This document shows positions 1 through 6,980 of a stretch of 33,267 bases of DNA, one piece after another. The DNA is from Parcubacteria group bacterium. GTDB lineage: Bacteria > Patescibacteriota > Minisyncoccia > Phycocordibacterales > Zambryskibacteraceae. The stretch lies in NCBI GenBank assembly GCA_028286805.1, contig JAQBQW010000009.1:1-33267 (forward strand), read 5' to 3'. The stretch's first letter is position 1; each line of letters starts with the position of its first letter. Both the position numbers and the translations under genes were made by a program. A model generated the notes under the pieces. It was not told where the DNA came from. It did no database searches and saw only the letters and a list, made by a program, of their open reading frames with translations.

Positions 1-1
1 G

Positions 2-706
2 TATTCCCTTTCAAATGGAGAGCCGTACATCGTAGATGGAAACGGCATTTGCTTTACCTTCAAAGGGGAGGAAATAAAATCCCCTCTTCGAGGAATCTTC
101 AATCTATACAATCTTCTTGGAGCTGCCATGTGTGCAGATGCGTTCAATATTTCTCCACTTTGGATTAAAGATGGGATCGAAAAACTTTCTCTTATTAAAG
201 GAAGGGTGGAGTTCGTAAAACTACCTGCAGATCACGAACTTGCTTCGTTCCAAGGATTCGACATCGTTATCGATTATGCACACACCGCCGGTTCATTAAC
301 CGAATTGTATAAAACATTTGAGAACCAGCGCATCATCGCCGTTCTTGGGAACACTGGAGGTGGCAGAGACAAGTGGAAAAGACCCGAGATGGCGAAAGTG
401 GCAGATACCTTTGCAGATGAAATTATTTTAACCAACGAAGATCCGTATGACGAAGATCCGGATCAGATTATTAATGACATGCTTCCCGGATTCACCCTAC
501 ATACTCCTCATGTCATCATGGATCGCCGGGCTGCAATTGCAGAAGCAATTAGGAGAGCAAAGATTGGAGATGCAGTACTCATTACCGGAAAAGGAACAGA
601 TCCTTGTATTATGCTCGCCAATAACAAACGAATGGAGTGGAGTGATTATGAAGTAGCGAAGGAAGAATTGGAAAAGATACTGAAAGAAAAGAGCGCCTCG
701 GTGTAA
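2..706 (+). CDS. murE: Mur ligase, MurE-like C-terminal part (5' truncated)
   Basis: The reading frame is open to the left window edge, so only the C-terminal ~234 residues are present. MurE adds the third, diamino, amino acid to UDP-MurNAc-dipeptide in the cytoplasm during peptidoglycan synthesis. Visible support: a FNLYNLLGAA segment (typical of the end of the central ATPase domain), then a GNTGGGRDKWKRP stretch and TNEDPYDEDP, which match the MurE C-terminal domain, and ITGKGTDP near the end. At the place where MurE enzymes carry the diamino-acid specificity motif (DNPR in meso-DAP enzymes) this protein reads E-D-P-Y, so its substrate cannot be read off directly. The last codons lie inside a hairpin that also serves as terminator for the convergent gene. 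A related Mur ligase is the main alternative; the family call is firm. Confidence 0.88.
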   Translation, partial: YSLSNGEPYIVDGNGICFTFKGEEIKSPLRGIFNLYNLLGAAMCADAFNISPLWIKDGIEKLSLIKGRVEFVKLPADHELASFQGFDIVIDYAHTAGSLTELYKTFENQRIIAVLGNTGGGRDKWKRPEMAKVADTFADEIILTNEDPYDEDPDQIINDMLPGFTLHTPHVIMDRRAAIAEAIRRAKIGDAVLITGKGTDPCIMLANNKRMEWSDYEVAKEELEKILKEKSASV

Positions 707-718
707 TCCGAGACGCTC
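685..718 (-). terminator. Intrinsic terminator of the 737-1078 gene
   Basis: Two 5-bp blocks, GAGCG and CTCGG (691-701), pair with CCGAG and CGCTC (708-718), separated by single-base mismatches and a 6-nt loop. Read on the minus strand the hairpin is followed by TTTTCTTTC. It starts about 18 nt beyond the minus-strand stop and overlaps the 3' end of murE. Confidence 0.75.
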
Positions 719-736
719 AGGGGTGACAAAGGCCTG

Positions 737-1078
737 TCAGACACTCACTGCAGGAAGACATATCTCCGCAAACGCCGCTCCGCCGTTACACTTCTGACGG
801 TAGAGCGCCCAATCGATCTGGGGGAGGAAATCCTCGGTGAGCAAACGCTCTGTGAGTTCAGGGCCGAGTTTGGAGATCATCCTTGCTTTTACTTCAGCAG
901 GGAGTTTCTCCTCATTCCGATCCATGTCGTCGCGACGAGTACCATGCGAACGGATGTTGATCCGCGCGACCGTATCCCAACTCATCGAAGTAAGGTCGAC
1001 CTCGATGTAGGGTCCGTTGGGGTGGTTGGTGCTCAGCACCCGCGACCAAGCTCTCCAATAGCTAGAATAATGGAACAT
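737..1078 (-). CDS. Hypothetical protein, orphan, 113 aa
   Basis: I do not recognise this family. It is a soluble-looking, charged protein with no signal peptide or membrane segment. The N-terminus is aromatic-rich (MFHYSSYWRAW), the middle carries an Arg/Asp-rich stretch (TRRDDMDRNEEK), and the C-terminal third has three Cys-containing segments. The gene is supported by its signals rather than by homology: a perfect AGGAGG (1084-1089) 5 nt before the ATG, a TTGACT-17 bp-TATTAT promoter upstream, and a terminator just after the stop. It is visibly more GC-rich than the flanking murE and mutM. It is one of five window genes with this promoter/SD/terminator layout, so it is an independent transcription unit. 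Confidence 0.7.
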   Translation of the reverse strand: MFHYSSYWRAWSRVLSTNHPNGPYIEVDLTSMSWDTVARINIRSHGTRRDDMDRNEEKLPAEVKARMISKLGPELTERLLTEDFLPQIDWALYRQKCNGGAAFAEICLPAVSV

Positions 1079-1126
1079 GCACTCCTCCTGTAAGAGTCAG
1101 AATATGCTGAGGAATTACCGGTTGAT

Positions 1127-1155
1127 ATAATAGCATATTTAACTCACAAAGTCAA
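1127..1155 (-). promoter_or_regulatory. Sigma-70-type promoter for the 737-1078 gene
   Basis: On the minus strand, TTGACT (1155-1150), a 17-bp spacer and TATTAT (1132-1127). This leaves a leader of roughly 40 nt that contains AGGAGG. The region also overlaps the upstream side of mutM, which reads in the opposite direction. Confidence 0.7.
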
Positions 1156-1190
1156 TAATTATTTTATCGCTCTAGTGCTACCCTTTTTCT

Positions 1191-2099
1191 ATGCCCGAAC
1201 TGCCTGAAGTCCAAACCACCGTTAACGGATTAAACGCCACAGTTAAAGGACGCGTCATTACAGACGTCTGGACCGAATACAAGAGTGCGCACAAAATGCA
1301 CAAAGGAAGCATCAAGGAACCGGCTTTCTTCAAAGAATTCAAAAAGAAAATTGTCGGAGAGAAAATATTAAAGGCTGAACGAAGAGCAAAAAATATTTTG
1401 ATTCATCTTTCTGGTGACCACACCATTCTCATCCACATGAAGATGACCGGACATCTCATGTACGGAACATACGAATTTAACAAAAAATGGACTCCAACGG
1501 AGAAAGGTCCGCTGCAAGATCCATACAACAAACATATCCGTCTTTTGTTTACCCTCGATAACGGAAAGCATCTTGCCTTCGCAGACATGCGAAAGTTCGC
1601 AAAGGTTACCGTTATCAATACAAAAGAATTGAATTCCTCCCCTCACCTCTCGCACATTGGTCCAGAACCGTTGGATACAACATTTGAATACAAAAATTTC
1701 AAAGCCAGGCTTGAAACAAAACCTCGAGGAAAAATTAAAACTGTTCTAATGGACCAATCTGTTATTGCAGGCATCGGAAACATCTATTCAGATGAAATGC
1801 TCTGGCTTTCAAATGTGCACCCCCTCTCAACCGTTTCAAAGATTCCGGAAATAAACATGAAACAGATGTTTAAGGGCATGAAAGAAGTATTGAACAAAGG
1901 GATAGACTTCGGGGGAGACTCTACTTCGGACTATCGGAATATAAAAGGCGAAAGAGGAAAATTCCAATCTGCGCACAATGCATACCGCTTAACCAAATCG
2001 AAATGCAAGAAACGAGGATGCCCAGGCATTATTCACCGTATCGTGGTCGGCGGACGCTCTGCACATTTCTGCCCCGTACACCAAACGCTATTTAAGTAA
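1191..2099 (+). CDS. mutM: Formamidopyrimidine-DNA glycosylase (Fpg/MutM), 302 aa
   Basis: Base-excision repair glycosylase/AP lyase that removes 8-oxoguanine and other oxidised purines. The mature N-terminus PELPEVQT is the family signature, with the catalytic Pro and Glu at residues 2-3. The IHMKMTGHL segment, the LMDQSVIAGIGNIYSDE helix-two-turn-helix region and a C-terminal zinc-finger-like tail are in the expected order and the length is typical. The tail is unusual: the first cysteine pair is C-x4-C (CKKRGC) rather than C-x2-C, and the last pair reads C-P-V-H rather than C-P-x-C. The start has no SD; TGCTACCCT (extended -10, hexamer 1179-1184) ends 6 nt before the ATG, predicting a leaderless mRNA. 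The 3' end overlaps the convergent methylase gene by 12 nt. Confidence 0.95.
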   Translation: MPELPEVQTTVNGLNATVKGRVITDVWTEYKSAHKMHKGSIKEPAFFKEFKKKIVGEKILKAERRAKNILIHLSGDHTILIHMKMTGHLMYGTYEFNKKWTPTEKGPLQDPYNKHIRLLFTLDNGKHLAFADMRKFAKVTVINTKELNSSPHLSHIGPEPLDTTFEYKNFKARLETKPRGKIKTVLMDQSVIAGIGNIYSDEMLWLSNVHPLSTVSKIPEINMKQMFKGMKEVLNKGIDFGGDSTSDYRNIKGERGKFQSAHNAYRLTKSKCKKRGCPGIIHRIVVGGRSAHFCPVHQTLFK

Positions 2100-2555
2100 C
2101 TCAAATACGGCAATCCCTGTTGCCACGGAAACATTCAACGATTCTTTCTCCCCTTTCATTTCTATCTCAAGGATTCCATCGCATTTTTCGAGAGCTTCGG
2201 TATTTACTCCTTCCACTTCGTTTCCGAGAATCAAGGCAAACATTTCCGGAGACTTAAAATCTTTCAGATCTTTTGAATTTTCGTGCTGTTCCAAAGCAAG
2301 TATTTTAAAATTCTGGCTTTTCAGTTCCTTGATGACCGGAAGGATTTCTGCAGCATATTCCCATTCGATGCTTTCTTCTGCGCCCAAAGCTACTTTGGCA
2401 AAGTCTGGTCTTTTTCTTCCAAATCTGTCGAGGGGTGCTGGGGTGGTACCGATAAGGTATATCTTTGAAACTCCGAGACAATCTGCGGTACGGAAAATAG
2501 ACCCGGTGTTTTCCACTGATCTAATGTTATCGAGGATAAGGACGGCTGTTTTCAT
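2088..2555 (-). CDS. SpoU/TrmH-family (SPOUT) RNA 2'-O-methyltransferase, 155 aa
   Basis: S-adenosylmethionine-dependent ribose methylase acting on tRNA or rRNA; the target nucleotide cannot be told from sequence. All three SPOUT motifs are visible: NIRSVENTGSIFRTAD near residues 10-25 (motif 1), ALILGNEVEGV (motif 2) and SLNVSVATGIAVFE at the C-terminus (motif 3, part of the knotted cofactor site). The small size fits the single-domain TrmL-like members. I place the start at MKTAVLILDN; the frame is open further upstream, but that extension has no similarity to the fold. A TATTCT (minus strand, 2568-2563) ends 7 nt before this ATG, predicting a leaderless transcript that shares its -10 position with doxX. 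Confidence 0.9.
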   Translation of the reverse strand: MKTAVLILDNIRSVENTGSIFRTADCLGVSKIYLIGTTPAPLDRFGRKRPDFAKVALGAEESIEWEYAAEILPVIKELKSQNFKILALEQHENSKDLKDFKSPEMFALILGNEVEGVNTEALEKCDGILEIEMKGEKESLNVSVATGIAVFELLK

Positions 2556-2561
2556 ACATGA

Positions 2562-2568
2562 TAGAATA
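2562..2568. promoter_or_regulatory. Overlapping divergent -10 boxes (methylase gene and doxX)
   Basis: The 7-bp TAGAATA holds TAGAAT on the plus strand (2562-2567), 6 nt before the doxX ATG, and TATTCT on the minus strand (2568-2563), 7 nt before the methylase ATG. The two start codons are only 18 bp apart and neither has an SD. Confidence 0.65.
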
Positions 2569-2573
2569 CACGC

Positions 2574-2978
2574 ATGCTCAATCCATTTCCATCCCTTCTC
2601 GCTTATTCGATGCTTGCACCCTTTATCCTTCGCCTGGTATTGGCCTTTATCGTTATAGACCTCGGTATTCTTAAATTTAATAAGGAAAAACATCGCTGGA
2701 ACCAGACGTTGGCTGCATTACATTTAAATCCCGCAAATCTGGTTCGCCAGATTCTTGGAGGAGTTGAAGTTATCGGAGGGTTAATGCTCGTTTTCGGTGT
2801 CTATACACAAATTGCTGCGTTGGCCTTTGTTATCCTATTCGGAGCGGAATTTTATATCGAATGGAAAGACAAATCTATTTTGAAACGAGACTTAGTGTTT
2901 TATCTCTTAGTGATGGTGATCTCCCTTTCAATTCTTCTCACCGGTGCCGGAGCGTTTGCTTTCGATATCCCTCTTTAG
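2574..2978 (+). CDS. DoxX-family membrane protein, 134 aa
   Basis: Small integral membrane protein with four hydrophobic segments (about residues 12-31, 56-78, 80-94 and 107-130). The layout R-L-x3-F...GILKF...LGGVEVIGGLMLVFGVYT is typical of DoxX/DUF417-like proteins, which are loosely linked to redox or quinone metabolism; the biochemical role here is unknown. The start is set by TAGAAT (2562-2567) 6 nt upstream of the ATG, with no SD. Its stop codon is 6 bp from the stop of the convergent permease gene, with no hairpin between them. Confidence 0.8.
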   Translation: MLNPFPSLLAYSMLAPFILRLVLAFIVIDLGILKFNKEKHRWNQTLAALHLNPANLVRQILGGVEVIGGLMLVFGVYTQIAALAFVILFGAEFYIEWKDKSILKRDLVFYLLVMVISLSILLTGAGAFAFDIPL

Positions 2979-2984
2979 AATCTT

Positions 2985-3998
2985 CTAACTGAAGTCCTCT
3001 TTATAGATTTTTATTAGTGTGTGAAGTACGCTCACCGTTAATGGACCAATAATCACTCCTGAGGGACCAAGAAGAGAGACTCCTCCTAATACGGAAAAGA
3101 GCATAAGGATTGCAGGAAGTTCAATTCGTTTTCCAACGAGTACCGGACTGAGGAAGTTATCAATGGTCCCGACCAAAAGAGCTGCCCATGCGAGCAATCC
3201 CACCCCTTCTGCGGTATGGCCCGTGGCTAAGAGATACAAGATTGAAGGAACTGATACGAGAGCCGTACCAATCGAAGGGATCATCGAAGCAATGCCGGCA
3301 AGAAGTCCAAGGAGTGCCGCATTCGGAACACCAAACAAATGCAGGCCAACTCCGAGCAAGAGTCCCTGGACGAGAGCAACAAAGACGAACCCGAGCATGA
3401 CCCCATTAACAGATTTCCCGAGCATGGTGAAAATACGTTCATCATGAACGTCAGACAAGGGAGAGAGCTGGATAATGTATTTTTTCCAGCTGGCTCCGTC
3501 TTTCAAGAAATAAAAGAGCGAGAGAAGCATCAGCACGAATGCGAATAGTGATTGAAGCGTGGAAGCGAATATGACCGAAGCGGCACCCGCCACGAACGAT
3601 ACGATGTCCCCCACTTTGTTGCCAAAGTTAAGCGGAGGAATCTGGGGAAAAGCCGCTTCGACGCGCGCGTTGAACGAATCGATGTACGTGCTTTGAATAC
3701 CCGTCTCGAGAACATGTTTGTATACGGTGCTTGCTTCAGAGAATATTCGGGCCCCTATGAATGTCAGGGGAATACCGATAATCAACACAAACAAAATAAT
3801 GGTCAGGAGAGATGAAAGCCAAGAAGTCCTGCCGGTTATCTTTTCATTGAACCAGGTATAGATAGGCTGAAGAACAACTGCAAACGAGGCGCTGATAAAA
3901 ATAATGGGTAAATATTTAAAGAAGAACGCGAGAACGGTGAGTGAAACGGCTGCAAGAAGAATATAGAAGAACGTTCGGTCTCCAGTTTTAGTTTGCAT
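2985..3998 (-). CDS. AI-2E transporter/PerM-family permease, 337 aa
   Basis: Polytopic membrane protein of the AI-2E exporter/PerM family, whose members export small molecules or act as ion antiporters; the substrate is not predictable here. The N-terminus has paired membrane segments (about residues 10-45 and 60-85). A periplasmic-type amphipathic region follows, then the conserved LFYFLKDG motif near residue 165. The C-terminal block, with AALLGLLAGIASMIPSIGTALV and FLSPVLVGKRIELPAILMLFSVLGG, is diagnostic of the family. Length is normal. TATACT (minus strand, 4010-4005) ends 6 nt before the ATG, so the transcript is probably leaderless. Confidence 0.9.
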   Translation of the reverse strand: MQTKTGDRTFFYILLAAVSLTVLAFFFKYLPIIFISASFAVVLQPIYTWFNEKITGRTSWLSSLLTIILFVLIIGIPLTFIGARIFSEASTVYKHVLETGIQSTYIDSFNARVEAAFPQIPPLNFGNKVGDIVSFVAGAASVIFASTLQSLFAFVLMLLSLFYFLKDGASWKKYIIQLSPLSDVHDERIFTMLGKSVNGVMLGFVFVALVQGLLLGVGLHLFGVPNAALLGLLAGIASMIPSIGTALVSVPSILYLLATGHTAEGVGLLAWAALLVGTIDNFLSPVLVGKRIELPAILMLFSVLGGVSLLGPSGVIIGPLTVSVLHTLIKIYKEDFS

Positions 3999-4048
3999 GG
4001 AGACAGTATAACAGAAAACTTTTTATGAAATTTAAGAAACTATGGACC

Positions 4049-4077
4049 TTGATTAATAATGAAAATCGTGGTATTAC
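4049..4077 (+). promoter_or_regulatory. Candidate promoter for the M16 peptidase gene
   Basis: TTGATT (4049-4054), a 17-bp spacer and TATTAC (4072-4077), giving a leader of about 60 nt that ends with AAGGAAGG (SD-like, 4127-4134). The sequence around the -35 (GGACCTTGATTAATA) is almost the same as that at the 9858-10220 gene. Confidence 0.5.
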
Positions 4078-4140
4078 CATGTAGGATTTTCGAATCTATC
4101 GCTTCGTACATTCACAACTACACATAAAGGAAGGTATCAG

Positions 4141-5391
4141 ATGTATGATCCATTTGCAGAATTTAAGAAAAATGTTCTCTCGAATGGACTCGAGGTTCAT
4201 TCCGTATTCTGGGATCGTCCATGGATCAGAGTTGAAATTGTCGTTCATAGCGGTGCACGGGAAGATCCCGTAGCAATGCCAGGACTCGCCCACTTCGTGG
4301 AGCATGCCGTCAGGAAGAACATCCCCAACCGGGAATTCAACAAGGCAAATGAATTTTTCGAAGCCTGCGGCGGCGAAACTGGGTTTGGTACTACCAATTA
4401 TCTTTCGACACAATACGGGTTTGCTATTCCAGCAAATCCAGCCATATTCCGTGAAGCTCTCTCAATTTTTGGTTCGATGCTCCTCGGAGCTCGACTCGGA
4501 AAAGATGTGGAGCGTGAGCGAATGGTAATCCACAGAGAATTCAATACACGGTACAGCCATCTCGAAAAGCTGGAATGGGACATGGGAATTCGCAAGGCCT
4601 TGTTCAAAGGACATCGACTCGAGACATACAACAGACCGCTCGGTCGGCCCGAAGGTTTTCTTTCGACAACCCAAGATGATCTTCAGCGTTTCTACGACAC
4701 ACACTATGTGCCCGCGAACATCAGCGTGGTGATCGTGGGAGGTGTTCAAACTGAAGAAATGCTCGCCGAACTCGAGAAAAGTCCGTTCGGGATACAGAAG
4801 AGTGGCGTGAGAAATCCAATTTCACAACCATTCAAAAAGGTTCCGGTCGTTCTTGAACATTCGAAGGTTGTGAAGTTGTCTGAACACTCCAACTTCACCG
4901 TTGATCAGACGGAATATAAAGCAACCTGGGCTTTCCCGGCTGATTTTCCTCGACAAGCACGCAGAGTGTTTAACCAGATGTTGGATAATATACTGTGGGA
5001 GGAAGTTCGAGAAAAAAGAGGTCTCGCCTACAGTATCAATACCGCTTCCTCAGACTTTCAGGATATACTGGAATACGAGATCGTCGGACAAATCGTTCCC
5101 ACTGCCACATCCTATATCGATGAGCTCGTTCGAAAGTGTATTCGGATGGTTCCATCGAGACGCGATTTGTTTGTACGAAAACTCCGGTCAACTATCCAGA
5201 GATGTTCTATGCTCGATCTTTCTGGATCAGATCTGGCTGATAATGCGGCAGACGATTTACTCAGGCATCACCGAATCATTTCAATGCTGGAAGTGCGGGA
5301 TGCCCTAGAGAAAGTCACACATGAGCAGATAGAGGAAGCTGCAACGTTTCTCAGTTCTGATCGGCAATACACCTTTATCCTTTCTCCCTGA
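4141..5391 (+). CDS. M16 family zinc metallopeptidase (insulinase-like), 416 aa
   Basis: Two-domain processing-peptidase-type protein. The inverted zinc motif H-x-x-E-H is present as HFVEH near residue 56, and the downstream glutamate lies in the ERERMVIHREF segment about 75 residues later. The C-terminal half carries the substrate-positioning motif in EEVREKRGLAYSI, with the expected Arg/Tyr. The 416-aa length matches the single-chain bacterial M16B proteases that act as dimers. No signal peptide is seen, so it is probably cytoplasmic. It is expressed alone: a -35/-10 promoter and an SD-like AAGGAAGG lie upstream, and a short hairpin follows. Unlike the neighbouring core genes it has no -10 box immediately before the ATG. 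The family call is firm; the substrate is unknown. Confidence 0.88.
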   Translation: MYDPFAEFKKNVLSNGLEVHSVFWDRPWIRVEIVVHSGAREDPVAMPGLAHFVEHAVRKNIPNREFNKANEFFEACGGETGFGTTNYLSTQYGFAIPANPAIFREALSIFGSMLLGARLGKDVERERMVIHREFNTRYSHLEKLEWDMGIRKALFKGHRLETYNRPLGRPEGFLSTTQDDLQRFYDTHYVPANISVVIVGGVQTEEMLAELEKSPFGIQKSGVRNPISQPFKKVPVVLEHSKVVKLSEHSNFTVDQTEYKATWAFPADFPRQARRVFNQMLDNILWEEVREKRGLAYSINTASSDFQDILEYEIVGQIVPTATSYIDELVRKCIRMVPSRRDLFVRKLRSTIQRCSMLDLSGSDLADNAADDLLRHHRIISMLEVRDALEKVTHEQIEEAATFLSSDRQYTFILSP

Positions 5392-5404
5392 AATACAGAC
5401 TGTT

Positions 5405-5429
5405 GGACCTAAAGTTCAATGGTCTTTTT
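5405..5429 (+). terminator. Weak intrinsic terminator after the M16 gene
   Basis: GGACC (5405-5409) pairs with GGTCT (5421-5425) with one G-U pair and an 11-nt loop, followed by a short T run. The stem is weak; the call relies mainly on its position 14 nt after the stop codon. Confidence 0.4.
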
Positions 5430-5434
5430 AGTTG

Positions 5435-5507
5435 TGCGCCCGGTAGGAATCGAACCTACGACCATCTCCTTAAAAGGGAGCTGCTCTACCGACTGAGCTA
5501 CGGGCGC
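5435..5507 (-). tRNA. tRNA-Lys (anticodon UUU)
   Basis: The minus strand folds as a complete cloverleaf. The 7-bp acceptor stem is GCGCCCG/CGGGCGC, the D-arm GCTC...GAGC, the anticodon loop CTTTTAA (anticodon TTT), and the T-arm GTAGG-TTCGATT-CCTAC. The discriminator base is A. CCA is not encoded. The top pair of the anticodon stem is a G/A mismatch. Confidence 0.96.
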
Positions 5508-5517
5508 AATGGAGGAA

Positions 5518-5546
5518 AATATACCCCATTCTGGGGAATTTGTCGA
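5518..5546 (-). promoter_or_regulatory. tRNA-Lys promoter with inverted repeat in the spacer
   Basis: On the minus strand, TCGACA (5546-5541), a 17-bp spacer and TATATT (5523-5518), with the mature tRNA 5' end 10 nt beyond the -10. The spacer contains the perfect inverted repeat CCCCA-ttc-TGGGG (5524-5536). Confidence 0.6.
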
Positions 5547-5579
5547 AACATTACCATACTATTCTGCTATACTATTTTC

Positions 5580-5984
5580 ATGCAATACAAACCAACATGG
5601 CATGAGAAGCACCTCGCTTCATCTACCTGGAGCCAGCGATTAGCAGACAAGATATCCAAGGTCATGGGATCTTGGGCATACATCACTCTCCAAACCGTTT
5701 TTGTTATCTTGTGGGTTGGCCTCAATATTCTTGGATATCTTCATCACTGGGATGCATATCCGTTTATTTTGTTGAACCTCATCTTCTCTCTCCAAGCAAC
5801 ATATGCTGCTCCTATTATTATGATGGCCCAGAACCGTGCGAGTGAACGTGATCGAGCCCAAGCAAATGACGACTACGAAACAAACCTTCAAGCCAAACAA
5901 GAAATTGAAGCTTTGCAGACACACCTTTCGAGACTCGAGGTGGAGAAATTGAATAGGATTATTGAACTTTTAGAAAAGAGATAG
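5580..5984 (+). CDS. DUF1003 membrane protein, 134 aa
   Basis: Two membrane segments (about residues 37-55 and 63-82) are followed by a charged C-terminal helix, likely a coiled coil (residues ~95-134). The diagnostic DUF1003 block is present: an aromatic-rich first segment, PFILLNLIFSLQATYAAPIIMMAQNR, then a D-R-x-x-A-x-x-D-Y motif and L-x3-L-x3-E heptads at the end. Function of the family is unknown. I place the start at ATG 5580 because TATACT (5568-5573) ends exactly 6 nt before it. The frame is open further upstream, but that extension would run through the tRNA gene and is not credible. Confidence 0.85.
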   Translation: MQYKPTWHEKHLASSTWSQRLADKISKVMGSWAYITLQTVFVILWVGLNILGYLHHWDAYPFILLNLIFSLQATYAAPIIMMAQNRASERDRAQANDDYETNLQAKQEIEALQTHLSRLEVEKLNRIIELLEKR

Positions 5985-5989
5985 GAAGA

Positions 5990-6017
5990 TTGACTCCTTT
6001 CTATATCCTTGTATTGT
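5990..6017 (+). promoter_or_regulatory. Promoter for the 6065-6529 orphan gene
   Basis: TTGACT (5990-5995), a 16-bp spacer and TATTGT (6012-6017), giving a leader of about 40 nt with GGAGG at 6055-6059. Confidence 0.6.
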
Positions 6018-6064
6018 TGTAAATAGATCCGCCCTATCATCCTCAAACCCTCCTGGAGGGCATA

Positions 6065-6529
6065 ATGGTACCCGTCATCCTTACAATCTGCTTGGATATC
6101 TTCGAAGAATTTTCCGGTACCAGAAACGACGATCCTGAACTTCTAGATGTTCTCCGTCAGCAGGAGCCATTCGTGGAAAAAAACACAAACTTTCAGGAGG
6201 TGCAGATGTGGAAAACACATCTTCTCCCTGCCCTGCTTCCTGCATCCACGATTTTCCGGGTTGTCACCGCATGCATGGTACCAAACGGAATCGAACCGAT
6301 ACATCGAGGAAAACGTCCGGCTGATTTCCAGATCGAGGATGTCGGGGAATACTACGAGTTTACCGGATACACGGTCATCAGACTCGTTCGTAACGAATCC
6401 AGTACGGATGATCCTGTTCTTCCTTCGGACTTCGGACCAGAGTGGAATCGCGGCTGGTATTGGCACGGCAACAACCCGCACTGGCAGACTCTTCCGTCCA
6501 GCAAAGCACGGACTGAAGGCGAAGGTTAG
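6065..6529 (+). CDS. Hypothetical orphan protein, 154 aa
   Basis: Family not recognised. No cleavable signal peptide is obvious, although the first ten residues are hydrophobic. The C-terminal part is rich in Trp and aromatic residues (EWNRGWYWHGNNPHWQ) and a central block reads GEYYEFTGYTVIRLVRNE. The start is supported by GGAGG (6055-6059) 5 nt before the ATG, a TTGACT/TATTGT promoter and a terminator beginning at the stop codon. An overlapping open frame in +2 (6147-6557) lacks these signals and runs through the terminator, so I treat it as a shadow. This gene belongs to the SD-led accessory class. Confidence 0.6.
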   Translation: MVPVILTICLDIFEEFSGTRNDDPELLDVLRQQEPFVEKNTNFQEVQMWKTHLLPALLPASTIFRVVTACMVPNGIEPIHRGKRPADFQIEDVGEYYEFTGYTVIRLVRNESSTDDPVLPSDFGPEWNRGWYWHGNNPHWQTLPSSKARTEGEG

Positions 6530-6553
6530 ATCCGAACATCTCGGGTCTTTTTT
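6529..6553 (+). terminator. Intrinsic terminator of the 6065-6529 gene
   Basis: GATCCGA (6529-6535) pairs with TCGGGTC (6541-6547) with one G-U pair and a 5-nt loop, followed by six T. The T run overlaps the stop codon of the convergent gene at 6552. Confidence 0.8.
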
Positions 6554-6980
6554 ATAACCTCAAAAGCAGCTTTTCAATCAGCGTTTCAATCTCTCCCTTC
6601 CCTCTTCGCGCTTCGTGATATCCCGCCACAAGATCCGCAGACATTTGTTCCAACTCTCCGGGTTTAAAATTTCTCAAAGATCCCTTGGCTTTTTTAAACG
6701 GATACTCTTTCATATCCGCTTCTTCTGCAGTTGCAGTCCTGCTTGCGAGCAATAACGTTTTAAAGAGCCACACCACTTTAAAAAAGATTTCTTCTGCCGC
6801 CATGTCGGATGCTAAGGCTTTTTGATACAGCACCCAGGCATCTTTTTTATTTCGCGCTGCGATGGTGTCTGTAAAAGCAAAAATATTAAAAGGATTTCCA
6901 GCTATTGCAGCCGAAACAGTTTCTTCTTCCTCTACTTGAGGAACTTCTTCTCCGAATAGATTTGTATCGTAGTCTGTCAT
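6552..6980 (-). CDS. Protein resembling the C-terminal domain of DNA polymerase III delta (HolA-like), 142 aa
   Basis: All-helical protein after an acidic ~25-residue N-terminus. The pattern NPFNIFAFTDTIAARNKKDAW, then a hydrophobic VVWLFKTLLLA helix, then YPFKKAKGSLRNF and a final GEIETLIEKLLL follows the collar domain of clamp-loader delta subunits, including its last 'intervening-loop then Lys-x-G' helix. The N-terminal AAA+ modules of a full HolA (~320-340 aa) are missing. The start codon overlaps the polA stop (ATGA), so translation is probably coupled to DNA polymerase I. The replication-partner role is inference from fold pattern and position; an unrelated helical protein remains possible. 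Confidence 0.5.
   Translation of the reverse strand: MTDYDTNLFGEEVPQVEEEETVSAAIAGNPFNIFAFTDTIAARNKKDAWVLYQKALASDMAAEEIFFKVVWLFKTLLLASRTATAEEADMKEYPFKKAKGSLRNFKPGELEQMSADLVAGYHEARRGKGEIETLIEKLLLRL

Noticed and set aside
2088-2693. Longer form of the SpoU methylase starting at 2693
   Set aside because: The extra 46 residues do not fit the fold, and a -10 box sits 7 nt before the internal ATG at 2555.
5403-5984. DUF1003 gene starting at 5403
   Set aside because: The first part would cover the tRNA-Lys gene; the start at 5580 is preceded by TATACT at the right distance.
6147-6557. Overlapping +2-frame ORF of 136 aa
   Set aside because: No SD or -10 box, and it runs through the terminator of the 6065-6529 gene.
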